Shown here piece after piece: positions 41,418 to 54,399 of a DNA stretch of 64,000 bases. A program made the translations under genes and the position numbers. Source of the DNA: Microcebus murinus (lineage: Eukaryota; Chordata; Mammalia; Primates; Cheirogaleidae); assembly GCF_040939455.1 (NCBI RefSeq), contig NC_134108.1, forward strand, positions 48,111,501 through 48,175,500, given 5' to 3'. The notes under the pieces were generated by a model. That model was not told the origin of the DNA and searched no databases. It saw only the letters and a list, made by a program, of their open reading frames with translations. The stretch's first letter is position 1. Every line of letters begins with the position of its first letter.

Positions 41418-41828
41418 TGTAAGGCTGGTGGTGGGCTCCTCTCCCTTTCCTAGATCAAAAAGAAAAGGCTCACAAGACCAGATCTGCCAAGGACAAAACT
41501 GCCAGGCACCGCTGAGGGGAACCACACCCAGAAGTCCACCTGGATAAGAACATTTCCTCTTCTGGATTCCACAAATACCTCCAGCCCCTACTATTTCTCA
41601 ACGACCACCCAAGGTCACAATGGAGAATCCCCAGCTCTTCCCACCACAAGTCCCTAGCCCCGTCCAAAGGGTATAAAAGGTCTCAGCCCCTTCAAACAGT
41701 GGCGACTCTGGGGCCCCCCCTTTCTTGGGGCCCCAAACCTCGACCACGCGTGTATAATAAAGCCACGTGGTGTAGCCCCCACTCTTTTTCTCTGTCTTTT
41801 CTTTTCACCGTCGCCGAAAAATCTTACA
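41418..41828 (+). mobile_element. Second type of solo LTR
   Basis: Ends form a perfect 6-bp inverted repeat TGTAAG...CTTACA. Contains ggtataaaagg (TATA, about 41669) and tataataaagcc (poly-A signal, about 41752). About 411 bp, starting about 12 bp after LTR-1 copy B. No matching TSD seen. No viral coding region. Confidence 0.8.
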
Positions 41829-41876
41829 ACTACTTCTGTGGAATAAGATTGGGGCTATTCAGTCTAGATTTACATT

Positions 41877-41988
41877 TTTTTTTTTTTTCTTTTTTTGAGA
41901 CAGAGTCTCACTCCTGACCTCGAGCAATCCGCCCGACTCAGCTTCCCAGAGTGCTAGGATTACAGGCGTGAGCCACCGCGCCCGGCCA
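41877..41988 (-). mobile_element. Internally deleted Alu
   Basis: Poly-T and gagacagagtctcac join directly to tcctgacctcgagc; about 190 bp missing. Confidence 0.88.
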
Positions 41989-42029
41989 TCAAAACACTTC
42001 TTCAAAAGGCAATTTCAGATGAATATTTT

Positions 42030-42535
42030 CCCCAGTCATGGATGAACAGGATAATGTAGGCAAATCATTTGAAGAATATGCAGCTGTTATAGACCTATTA
42101 AATGGAGAACACGATGAAAATTTCACTGACTGAGAATCATGACATCACACTCAAGTTAGCATCTCAGCCTCACCTTGTTGATGTCACCAAGCCACCCAAA
42201 GAACTACAGGTGGAATTGATTGAGCTCTCAGGAGATGATATTTTAAAGTCATTGTTTGATGCTAAGGAAGATTCAATTGAAATATGGAAAAATCCAGAAT
42301 ACCCACACATTTGGCTACATGCCTGAAAAATGCTCTCTTGCTTTTCAACCACTTATTGCTGCAAATCTATATTCTCCTACCTAACTCAAACCAAGATGCC
42401 CTTAAAACCACAAATGACTTATAACCTGTCTAGAGGATCTACTGAAACTGCAGACCTCCATACTGCAACCGAATATTTAAATGCTTTCCAACAAAAAGCA
42501 GACACGACAAAGTCATTAAAAGGTTAGTTAACTTT
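42030..42535 (+). pseudogene. hAT-type transposase C-terminal remnant
   Basis: One frame from 42102 to 42527, broken by a single TGA (42324-42326), encodes a motif order typical of the C-terminal dimerisation region of hAT (Charlie/ZBED/GTF2IRD2-like) transposases. In order: LQVELIELSGDDILKSLFDA, YPHIWLHA, then KMLSCFSTTYCCKSIFSYL followed by a Lys/Pro-rich end. In the family the segment with SxFGSTYxCEqLFS forms the dimer interface; here it reads SCFSTTYCCKSIFS. The N-terminal zinc finger and the catalytic core are not in the window, and no terminal inverted repeats were found. It is a fossil of an autonomous element or of a host gene copy; the family assignment is by motif memory. Confidence 0.7.
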
Positions 42536-42631
42536 AAAATTAATAGTTTTCAGTTTTTGAAATTATTAAGCACATAGTAGTTAGATTTTTACAAAATAAT
42601 GTATATTTTTAAGTGTATCTAATTGAAGTTT

Positions 42632-42975
42632 CTTTTTTTTTTTTTTTTTTTTTTTTGAGACAGCATCTCTGTTGCCCGGGCTAGAGTGTCATGGCATCAG
42701 CCTAACTCACAGCAACTTAAAACTCCTGGGCTCAAGCAATCCTCCTGCCTCAGCCTCCCAAGTAGGTGGGACTACAGGCACGCGCCACCATGCCTGGCTA
42801 ATTTTTTTTTCTATATATATTTTTAGTTTGCCAATTAATTTCTTTCTATTTTTAATGGAGATGGGGGCCTTGCTCTTGCTCAGGCTGGGTTTTGAACTCC
42901 TGACCTTAAGTGGTCTGCCCGCCTTGGCCTCTCATAGTGCTAGGCTTATAGGCGTGAGCCACTATACCTGGCTGA
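42632..42975 (-). mobile_element. Strepsirrhine Alu
   Basis: Poly-T to tatacctggc; AT-rich linker. Confidence 0.93.
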
Positions 42976-43222
42976 TTTATGTATTTCTTTAGCAAAAATT
43001 TCTTTTCTTCTTTTTTTTTGAAAATATCCACAGTGTTTGTTAATTGTTTTTTTATGAAGGGAAACTATTCCTTAGCCCACATATTCATGTTTCATAGCTT
43101 AAGAACACAGATCAATGACACACTTCTATGTAATACAACCCAAAGAAATTCTTTATATTCCAAAATCACTTTTCACTCTGAAAGATACCAGCCTTCCTTA
43201 TCTCTTCAAAATAATTTCTGTA

Positions 43223-43688
<466 letters not shown>

Positions 43689-43764
43689 TCAAAAGGCCAC
43701 ACATCTGAGGTTTTGTCAAAGCATGCTAGTCCTTGATAGGTATGTCAATCTCAGCACATCCTTC

Positions 43765-44234
43765 TGTAGGGCAGAGGAAGGGCAGAGGAATTTGTAGGGC
43801 AGAGGAATTTTTCCAATTGTCGGAAATTTACTTGGGTGGGGCAATGAGCTAACCGCAAACTTTTGCTCCTGGTCATTGCTTGCTTGCTACACCGCTGTAT
43901 GGGGAATTATGGGATGAGGTCATTGAAGCACGGGTGACTGGCCCATCAGGCAATAGAGGGCAACCAACCCGCCAATTATTTCAAAAGGCAATAGTGGGCA
44001 ACCAATCATTTTAAAGGTCAACGCATATTCCACATGTGATCAGCTTGTGCACCATTAGGATAAAAGGCATGCCGTTGTTCCGGTTGGGGTCCTTGCCTGC
44101 GAGAGTGGCCGCTGCGCTGGTGCACTGAGGTTCGGACCCTGGCTAGCCAGAAAATAAACCTCCTCTTGTGTGATTGCATCCTCGGTGACTCTGTCTCTCT
44201 GTTCGGTAACGCTGTGGGTATCCCGACTCTAACA
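43765..44234 (+). mobile_element. Solo LTR, family LTR-1, copy C
   Basis: 470 bp, TGTAGG...CTAACA, with a perfect 4-bp TSD cttc (43761-43764, 44235-44238), as for gammaretrovirus-like (ERV1) insertions. ggataaaaggc and gaaaataaacctcc give TATA-like and poly-A signals. No internal genes. Confidence 0.93.
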
Positions 44235-44401
44235 CTTCCTGGTTGATGAAGAAATGAACTGCCCCGAATTTTTTGAATTCCTACTAAGTATTAGGCAAAG
44301 CACCAGCTATCGGGAATTCAATAGTGAATAAAGTATGCTCCTCCCCATTCCTGAAAGGAGTTATGATCCAGTGGGAGACACATACACACTGGTAAATAGT
44401 A

Positions 44402-44725
44402 CAGTTGTCCCTCAGTATCCATAGGGGATTGATTTAAGGACTCTCTTCTGGGATGCTCAAGTCCCACATATAAAATGACTTGGTATTTGCATATAACCTA
44501 TACACTTCCCATACACTTTAAATTATCTCTATATGACTTATAATACCTAATACAATGTAAATGCAATGTAAATAGTTGTCATACTATATTGTTTAGGGAA
44601 TAATAACAAGAATAAAAGTCTGTACATTTTCAGTACAGACCAAATTTTTTTTTTCCTGAATATTTTTCATCCACGGTTGGTTGGATCCACGGATGCAGAA
44701 CCCACAGATACGGAAGGCTAACTGC
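44402..44725 (+). mobile_element. Tigger-type DNA transposon (non-autonomous)
   Basis: Begins TA|CAGTTGTCCCTCAGTATCC and ends in the complementary gatacggaaggctaactg. Internal ctaatacaatgtaaatgc and ctgtacattttcagtacag are typical of pogo/Tigger-related MERs. Confidence 0.85.
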
Positions 44726-44734
44726 GCTTACTTC

Positions 44735-44930
44735 CCCTTCAGGCATCCAGAATGAGGCAACAAAAGCAAACCTGAGCCCAACCTACAACCTGAAGCTAGC
44801 CACAGAGCTGAGCCAACCTAGATCAGAAACCGCAGAGGATCTGCAGACCAGGAAGCATGAAAATAAATGCTTGTTGTTAAGTCACTGTGTTTTTGGCATG
44901 GCTTGTTGTGTAGCATATTATAGCCAATGT
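44735..44930 (+). mobile_element. Possible MaLR-like LTR 3' fragment
   Basis: aataaatgcttgttgttaag followed by tcactgtgtttttggc resembles MaLR LTR ends. Low certainty. Confidence 0.4.
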
Positions 44931-45038
44931 CTGGCTAATGCATATTTTGGAGTTTCTTTGTTCATTGTTTCTTTTTGCATATCATGCCTACTTGTACTTT
45001 CTTTTAGCCTAAAGTTTGTCTTTTAGAATGTCCTGAGA

Positions 45039-45207
45039 AGGTGGAAGGGGAGTGGAGGGGTTGGGTAAATTCACACCTAACAGGTATGATGTGCACTATC
45101 TGGATGATGGGCACACTTACAACATTGACTCAAACTGTACGAAAGCAATACATGTAACCAAAACGTTTGTACCCCTGTAATATTTTGAAATTAAAAAAAA
45201 AAAAAAA
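45039..45207 (+). mobile_element. 5'-truncated L1 3' end
   Basis: 169 bp with gatgatgggcacacttaca, gtttgtacccctgtaatatt and poly-A. Perfect 14-bp TSD agaatgtcctgaga (45025-45038, 45208-45221). Confidence 0.93.
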
Positions 45208-45382
45208 AGAATGTCCTGAGAGTCTTTGGGCAGTAAATTCTCTGAATTTACCCTTAATTGGAAAATTGCTTTATTCTTTGTTCTTAAAATAATTTTTTTT
45301 TTTGGTAAATAAGTGTAACTTGACCGTTTTTTCCTCTGAAAAGAATAAAAGTATTATTCTTCTGTCTTCTGACTTTCTATTT

Positions 45383-45540
45383 TCTTTTTTTTTTTTAGAG
45401 ATGGAGGTCTCCTTGTGTTGCCCCGGCTGTAGTGCAATGGTGTGATTGTAGCTCATTGGAGCTTGGAACTCCTGGGCTCAAGTGATCTCCTGCTTCAGCC
45501 TCCCAAGTAGCTGGCACTACAGGCATTGCCACTCCCTGCT
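45383..45540 (-). mobile_element. Old Alu-type monomer
   Basis: Poly-T then a single arm with gtgcaatggtgtgattgtag; no second arm. Confidence 0.8.
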
Positions 45541-45734
45541 TGTCTTCTGATTTTCATTGTAGCTGTTAAGTCGATTATCAGTATAGTTATTGTTCGTTTG
45601 TAGGAAAGCTCTTTTTTATCTGGCTGTTTTTGATATTTTAACTTTGATTTTGGCGTTCTAAAATTTCATTATAAAGTAACTAGGTACAGAATCTTTTTAT
45701 TTGATGGGAATTGGGATTCTTGAACACATGGATT

Positions 45735-46405
45735 AGTGTTTATAGTAGGCAGAATAATGGACCCTAAAAGGTATCAATGTCCTAATCTCCAGAACCTGTG
45801 ATTGTTAGCTTACACAGCAAAGGAGGATTAAGATTGCTAATCAGATGACTTCCAAATAGGAAGATTATCTTGGATTATCTGGGTAGTCCCAATATAATCA
45901 TAAAGTTCTTTAAAAGAAGAAAGGGGAGGTAGAAGAGATCAGGAATCATGTGACGTGAAAAAAAAACCTTAACCTGCTGCTTCTGGCCTTGAAGATGGAG
46001 AAAGAGGGCCATGAACCAAGAAGTGTAGGGGCCTCTAGAACAGGGGTCCTCAAACTTTTTAAACAGGGGGCCAGTTCACCGTCCCTCAGACCGTTGGAAG
46101 TCTGTCGGAGAGTGAGGCGCTCATTCCACACATGCACACTGTGGGCCTAGGACAAGTCGGCTGCTAAGCAGGACAGGCAGCGGCGGCAAAAACACTCGGC
46201 GGGCTGGATAAATGTCCTTGGCGGGCCACATGTGGCCCGAGGGCAGTAGTTTGAGGATGCCTACTCTTGAATCTGGAAAGGGCAAGGAAACATGTAATCC
46301 CAGAGAGCCTCCAGAAAGCAACACAGCTCTGCCAACACCTCGATTTCAGCCCAGTAAGACCTGTATTGTACTTCTAGCCTACAGAAAGAAGTCATAATAA
46401 TGCTG
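45735..46405 (+). mobile_element. MLT1-like MaLR LTR carrying an hAT insertion
   Basis: aatggaccctaaaaggtatc, cctaatctccagaacctg and, after the hAT element, gatttcagcccagtaagacc are MLT1-type features. Confidence 0.7.
46041..46263 (+). mobile_element. Short non-autonomous hAT element
   Basis: 223 bp with terminal inverted repeats (CAGGGGTCCTCAAACT; right end agtttgaggatgccta, 13 of 16 complementary) and an 8-bp TSD ctctagaa/ctcttgaa (7 of 8). Internal gcgggccacatgtggcccg is a further palindrome. No coding capacity. Confidence 0.85.
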
Positions 46406-46712
46406 TGGGGTTTTTTTTTTGTTTGTTTGTTTTTTGAGACAGAGTCTTGCTCTGTTGCCCTCGCTGGAGTGCCATGGTATCACCTAGCTCATAGCAACCT
46501 CAAACTCCTAGACTCAAGTGATCCTCCTGCCTCAGCCTCCTCAGTAGCTGGGACTACAGGCATGCACCACCACTCCTGGCTAATTTTTCTATTTTTTGTA
46601 GAGATAGGGTCTGGGTTTCACTGAGGCTGGTCTGAATTCCTGACCTCAAGGAATCCTCCTGACTTGGCCTCCCAGCGTGCTAGGAGTACAGGTGTGAGCC
46701 ACCCCACCAGGC
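46406..46712 (-). mobile_element. Alu (old)
   Basis: gagacagagtcttgctctg to caccccaccaggcc. Confidence 0.92.
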
Positions 46713-48069
46713 CTTTTACTCAAATTTTCTTTGTTTTTGTTGTTGTTGTTGTTGTTGTTCACCAACCCCCCCTTTACTCAAATTTTCAGTTATCTTTTAT
46801 TTCTTAAAAGATATTAAACATTCTTATTTTATATTTTGTGTCTAATAATTCTAGTATCTGAGGTTTTTTTGAGATAGCATGTAACTGATGGTATCTTATT
46901 TTCTTGTGTGTTTTGTGAATTTTGACTAAAAGCTCATGGTTCTCATTATCTGTGGAAATTGTTTGAAATCTGGGTTGAAGGGTATTTTTCAGAGAGGATT
47001 TTCTTTTGCTTATACCAGCTGTCTAGGGGCACTACCAGCCTAGGACAAACTTAAAATAAATTTTGAGCAAAAGGTGTTTGGGACCACATAGATATTAAGA
47101 GCTATGAAGGATCTGAGACTTTACCCTGCCACAGTTGCATGGATGTTGGCAGAAAGACATGCTATTATTGGGTCAGAGACAGCCTATTACTCAAAGCAAT
47201 AGCAGTAGTCAAAGTGTTGCTTTCCCAAGGCCCAGTTCTCATAGGACCACACAAAGTGGGCCGGGTGACATCTGTACATGCGGAGGGTTGCATTTCAGGA
47301 AAGGAACCCTGAACTTAGGGAACATGGACGTTTCGTAATGGGTAGTAAGCATGCCTTTCTTTTTCTCCTCAGAGATAGTCATTATCACGATCTTCTAATG
47401 CTATAAACAAATCTGCCTTCTGGTCTAGAGGGCGATATCTTTGTCTTTCAATACTGCTGAGTACACGGTCTTTGTTCCACACTAAAATAGTGTGGAACAA
47501 AGGCAGTTAGTGCCTCTGTTCACCAGATGGGCAGAAATGTGAGAGACTCATGAAGAATTTCTCCTATAATAGGTAGTTTGAATCTGGGCCATGAAACCAT
47601 GCTTGTATTTAAACAGATGTTTTTCATGTCCCATTTGGCATTTTAATTTTTCTTTTTCTTTTCTTTCTTTCTTTCTTTCTTTCTTTTTTTTTTTTTTTGC
47701 AACAGGGTTACTCTGTATCTAATCTGCCTTATTGCAAGGGCGGCTGAAATGCAGGAAGGCAATCATAATTGAAGCTTAGCGAGTCATGAGTCACCTGAAG
47801 GAATGAATGCTAAAGGCCGCCAGCTTTCTGCTCTTCATCCAGAAAGCTGTCAGGTTTGGGAAAGAATATTGTTAACCAACATGTCTGGCAAATGAGGTTT
47901 AACTCAGTTGACTAGGTTTTTTCTCTCCAATTACCTAAACATTTTCCTGCTTTGGGGTTCATACTATCCCCCACGCAACGTGGGCTATACACAGGATTCT
48001 CTACATTGTATATAGTCACTGCACATAGTTGCATTTGTTGAGTTTTTTGGTTGGCACCTTTGTTTTTTT
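46713..48069. other. SINE-free segment with simple repeats and a hairpin
   Basis: (TTG)n at 46734-46760 and (CTTT)n/poly-T at 47648-47698. A perfect hairpin lies at 47470-47502. 47700-47960 is non-repetitive and could be conserved noncoding DNA. No gene recognised. Confidence 0.55.
47470..47502. repeat. Perfect 15-bp inverted repeat, AAA loop
   Basis: CTTTGTTCCACACTA, AAA, TAGTGTGGAACAAAG: all 15 arm positions pair. Confidence 0.95.
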
Positions 48070-48074
48070 ACTTT

Positions 48075-48445
<371 letters not shown>

Positions 48446-48696
48446 TTTTTATACCATTAATGGTAGACTAAATGCAGATGGAATATAGGCTGAAATTTTC
48501 TCCTTGCATGACTAAAAAACAGCAGAAATTGAAAGAAAATTAAACAATTTAAACAAATTTAATAAGTTCCCTAGAAATGGACTATCTCTAATCCATAGAA
48601 AACTTAATTTACATAATCAAAGGAATATGTTATTTATCAGTTATAAACATGGTAAAACTTTAGCCTGAATTATTCTAACCTATAAAGAAAGCACAT

Positions 48697-49362
48697 AGGC
48701 TGGGCGTGGCGGCTCACATCTGTAATCCTAGCACTCTAGGAGGCAGAAGGCAGGCTGATCGCTCAAGGTCAGGAGTTTGAAACCAGCCTGAGCAAGAGTG
48801 AGTCTCTACTAAAAATAGAAATAAATTAATTGGCCAACAAAAAATACATAGAGGCCGGGCGCTGTGGCTCACGCCTGTAATCCTAGCTCTTGGGAGGCCG
48901 AGGCGGGCGGATTGCTCAAGGTCAGGAGTTCAAAACCAGCCTGAGCAAGAGCGAGACCCCGTCTCTACTATAAATAGAAAGAAATTAATTGGCCAACTGA
49001 TATATATATAAAAAATTAGCCGGGCATGGTGGCGCATGCCTGTAGTCCCAGCTACCCGGGAGGCTGAGGCAGAAGGATCACTTGAGCCCAGGAGTTTGAG
49101 GTTGCTGTGAGCTAGGCTGACGCCAGGGCACTCACTCTAGCCTGGGCAACAAAGCGAGACTCTGTCTCAAAAAAAAAAAAAAAATACATAGAAAAAATTA
49201 GCTGGGCATGGTGGTTCATACCTGTAGTCCCAGCTATTTGAGAGGCTGAGACAGAAGGATTGCTTGAGCCCAGGAGTTTGCGATTGCTGTGAGCTAGGCT
49301 GACGCCAAGGCACTCTAGCTCCGGCAACACAGTTGAGACTCTGTCTCAAAAACAACAATAAA
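48697..49362 (+). mobile_element. Strepsirrhine Alu split by a young Alu
   Basis: Left arm and linker to 48852; right arm from about 49193. Confidence 0.92.
48853..49178 (+). mobile_element. Young-subfamily Alu
   Basis: TSD aaaaaatacataga at 48839-48852 and 49179-49192. Confidence 0.96.
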
Positions 49363-49493
49363 AAGAAAGCAAGCATATAGACAAATGGTTCATTCGTGCT
49401 AAAATAAATGAAGGTACATTAAAAAAACAAACAAACAAACAAAAAACAAACCAAACAACGTCAGTCAGGATAGAGAAAAGTAAAAAAGTTTAA

Positions 49494-49655
49494 ATTTTTT
49501 TTTTTTAGAGATGTGGTTTCGCTCTGTTGCCCAGGCTGAAGTGCAGTGGTGTGATCATAGCTCACTGCAGCCTCGATCTCCTTAGTGATACTCCCACCTC
49601 AGCCTCCCCAGTAGCTGTGATTACAGGTGCAAGCCACTCTCATAGCTTAAAAAAT
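49494..49655 (-). mobile_element. Old Alu-type monomer
   Basis: Single arm with gtgcagtggtgtgatcatag. Confidence 0.8.
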
Positions 49656-50220
49656 TTTTTTATATAAAATAAACAACCTTACATGTCTTACTTGTGTTTT
49701 ATTATGATTTTAAAATGAAAATATTAGTGTAGAAGTTTCCTGTGGATTTCCTAAGAGCTTGAAACAAAAATAAATAATTGGAAATGTTTGGGGGATACCC
49801 TAAATAAAAATATTTTGACAATTTTTTATCCTTCAGTATTTAATTACATTATTATCTATATACAGCTTTGTAGTATTTTTTAACTTCACACTATAAATGG
49901 ACATCTTTGTCTATCAATAAAACTAGATCAAAAAAAAAAAAAACTAAAAAAAAAAAAAAAAAAAAAAACTAGATCTACAGCATTCTCTTAAATGGCTTTG
50001 GTGTAGTCCACTGAAAGGAGATACTATTTATTTAACCAAAATTTGAATTATTTTGAATTTTTTAATGTAAAAAACATAGTCAAATCCATCCATGTCCATA
50101 TATCTTTGTGTTTTTGACTGATTACTTTCTTAAGACTTCTCAAAAGTGCAATTATTAGGTCAAAAAGGAACTGCATCACAATGTCTAAATTCATACTGCC
50201 AGACTGCTTTCAAGAAAGAT
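49656..50220. other. AT-rich, no assigned feature
   Basis: Two A-rich runs at about 49928-49967 with a duplicated aactagatc; otherwise nothing recognised. Confidence 0.55.
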
Positions 50221-50222
50221 TC

Positions 50223-50556
50223 TTTTTTTTTTTTTTTGAGACAGAGTCTTGCTTTGTTGCCCAGGCTAGAGTGAGTGCCATGGTGTCAGCCTAGCTCACA
50301 GCAACCTGAATCTCCTGGGCTCAAGCAATCCTCCTGCCTCAGCCTCCCGAGTAGCTGGGACTACAGGCATGCGCCAACATGCCTGGCTAATTTTTTCTAT
50401 ATATATTAGTTGGCCAATTAATTTCTTTCTATTTATAGTGGAGATGGGGTCTCGCTCTTGCTCAAGCTGGTTTCAAACTCCTGACCTTGAGCAATCCTCC
50501 CGCCTTGGCTTCCCAGAGTGCTAGGATTACAGGCATGAGCCACACCGTGCCTGGCC
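50223..50556 (-). mobile_element. Strepsirrhine Alu
   Basis: Poly-T to accgtgcctggcc; followed at once by an older Alu fragment. Confidence 0.93.
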
Positions 50557-50692
50557 TTAAAACTTTTTTTATAGAGACAAGGTCTTGCTCTCTTGCCCAG
50601 GCTGGTCTTGAGATCCTGGGCTCAAGTGATCTTTCCACCGAAGCCTCCCAAAGTGCTGGGATAACCAACATGAGCCACCATGCCTGGCCTAA
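50557..50692 (-). mobile_element. Old Alu monomer/left-arm fragment
   Basis: Ends accatgcctggcc; one arm only. Confidence 0.8.
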
Positions 50693-51117
50693 TTTTCCAA
50701 TCTATAGTGAAAAGCAAGCACCAGCCAATTAAATATTTGCCAGAGAGATGAAAATTGATTCAAGGATAATTTTAGGTTATATTATCAAAAGAAAGGGAGT
50801 GAGGGAAGCAGAATGATGTAGGGGGAAAAAAACCAAGTTGGGGTATGGTCTTAGCTGGCGGCTGACTGAAGCTTTAGCCTGTTTCCAAAGGGAGCTCTTT
50901 CACCACTAAAGTGCCACCTTGAGGCAAGGGGACTACAATATGCATCAGTCGGTTATTGGCTGCGAGCTGCCTCTGGGAGAGGTAAGTGACTTCTTCGATG
51001 AAACAGCTCCCTTTAGTCCAGGGCAATTCTTTAGACTCTACAGAGAAGGCAGCTGTGAACTTTTAGCAGCCAACAATCATAGCTCAGGGGTAGAGAATTT
51101 TGGTGGGTATTAGGAGG
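50693..51117. other. No assigned feature
   Basis: Non-SINE sequence; possibly an old repeat, not recognised. Confidence 0.45.
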
Positions 51118-51835
<718 letters not shown>

Positions 51836-52154
51836 TTATATATATATGTTTTGCTTGATTATACATTTAAGCAAAGACTACACAGTCTTTTTAATTTTTG
51901 AGACAGGGTCTTGCTCTGTCACCTAGGCTAGGGTGCAGTGGTGTTATCGTAGCTTACTGCAACCTCAAACTCCTGTGCTCAAGGGATCCTCCTGCCTCAG
52001 CCTCTTGAGTAGCTCGGACTACAGGAATGTGCCACCATGCCAGGCTAATTTTTCTATCTTTTGGAGAGACATGGTCTCGCTATGTTGGTCAGGTTGGTCT
52101 CAAACTTCTGGCCTCAAGTGATCCTCCCACCTAGGCCTCCCAAAGTTCTGGGAT

Positions 52155-53235
52155 TGTTAGGTAACTAGTTAGGATCTCCGGCTCTTCTAGGGACAAGGGT
52201 GCCCTGCTTTGGTGCTGTCTCAAGCAATTACTGCTCCTGGGAAGAAGGATAAGTGTGGGCACTGGGTTTTGCTGTTGCCCCACCCTTAATCCTGCCTTGA
52301 GCAACACCTGGGGAAGGAAGGAATGCTTTATCAATCTGGGAATTCCCCAGTCCAGCCATGAGATAGGATTTAGAAAGTGACCTGGAGTAACCTAAGGGTA
52401 ATTATTATGCCATGAGCTTTCTTTTTATCTTTTTTGTTTTTTTTTTTTTTTTTTGAGACAGAGTCTTGCTTTGTTGCCCAGGCTAGAGTGAGTGCCATGG
52501 CGTCAGCCTAGCTCACAGCAACCTCAAACTCCTGAGCTCAAGCAATCCTGCTGCCTCAGCCTCCAGAGTAGCTGGGACTACAGGCATGTGCCACCATGCC
52601 CGGCTGATTTTTTCTATATATATTAGTTGGCCAATTAATCTCTTTCTATTTATAGTAGAGACTGGGTCTCACTCTTGCTCAGGCTGGTTTTGAACTCCTG
52701 ACCTCGAGCAATCTGCCCGCCTCGGCCTCCCAGAGTGCTAGGATTACAGGCGTGAGCCACCACGCCTGGCCAGCTTTCTTATTTTTTAAATTTTTATTTT
52801 TTTAACTTCCCCAGAGTACAGAGTGTAGATGCCATTAGCTGGAATCTCCATTGTGGTTCACCCCCAAGGTGGGCTTTTGGAGAGGGAGCTCATATAAGCA
52901 GATGGAATTTTGAGGACATCTGTTGATCATTTGATAACATCCCACACCTCCAGAGAGCCCACCCTTAGACTGGGCTAATAAAAGGAAACACTCTGAGAAT
53001 TCAGGAAGAGAGTGAGTGAGTCTCTCTGTTTCTCTCCACTCTCAGAGACAGACCTGTTTTGTTCTACAGCAATGAGCTGCTCCTGTGAAACTGCTTCCTG
53101 CCTGGGGTTACTCTGTCATATTGGCCCTAATGGTGGTTTTTCTAGGATAATAGACTGGACTTGATGCTTTGGTGTGCCTGGTCATTCTTCCGCCAAGAGC
53201 ACACCAAGAACCCAGGGCAGGCTGCCACCCTGACA
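52155..53235 (+). mobile_element. Solo LTR inside the old Alu
   Basis: TGTTAG...CTGACA with 4-bp TSD ggat (52151-52154, 53236-53239). About 730 bp once the inner Alu is removed; gctaataaaaggaaac near 52975. ERV1-like by TSD length. No coding region. Confidence 0.85.
52424..52771 (-). mobile_element. Strepsirrhine Alu inside the LTR
   Basis: TSD agctttctt at 52415-52423 and 52772-52780. Confidence 0.94.
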
Positions 53236-53265
53236 GGATTATAGGCCTGAGCCACCATGGGCAGC

Positions 53266-53432
53266 CTATTTATTTATTTAGAGTCAGGACCTTTCTCTGT
53301 GGCCTAGGCTGGAGTATAGTGGTAAATCATAGCTCACTTCAGCCTTGAACTCATGGCCTCAAGGGATCCCCTCACCTTGGCTTATTCAAGCACTGGTATT
53401 ACAAGTGTGAGCCTCTGTGCCTGAGCAGTTTT
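53266..53432 (-). mobile_element. Old Alu-type monomer
   Basis: Diverged single arm ending ctctgtgcctgagc. Confidence 0.7.
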
Positions 53433-53679
53433 TTTTTTTGAGAAAAGAAAAAAAACAAAATAGTGGTGCCTTCAGGGTTCTGTGGAAAATTCGTTTTTAA
53501 CTTAGAATTATATACACAGCCAGAACAACAGTTAGTTCTAAGGGTTGGGAAAACAACCAGTTTAATCCTTGCTCATTGAGAAGCGCATAGCCTAGCTGGG
53601 AAGAAACATCAATATGATATGTATCAGGTAAGGGAAGTGGAAAGAAGTCTGTAGCAGGTATTAACAGCATGGATGGACC

Positions 53680-54219
<540 letters not shown>

Positions 54220-54316
54220 TTTATTTTTTATTTTTTTTATTTTTTTTAAGGAAGGGAGGGAGGGAGGGAGGGAGGAAGGAAGGAAGGAGTTTTTTTTTTT
54301 TTTTTTTTTTTTTTAT
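54220..54316. repeat. Poly-T/(GGGA)n/(GGAA)n simple repeats
   Basis: T-rich runs enclose gaagggagggagggaggg and aaggaaggaagg. Confidence 0.9.
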
Positions 54317-54399
54317 TGAACAAACTGTTGAAACCATCACTTTTGTTTTTCATTGTGGGCTCTCTACCTGTGCCAAGTACAATCAACTTTTTATTAATT

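Larger units (their letters stand above)
51892..53265 (-). mobile_element. Old Alu split by an LTR
   Basis: 51892-52154 and 53236-53265 join to one diverged Alu (ggat/tataggcctgagcc). Confidence 0.9.
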
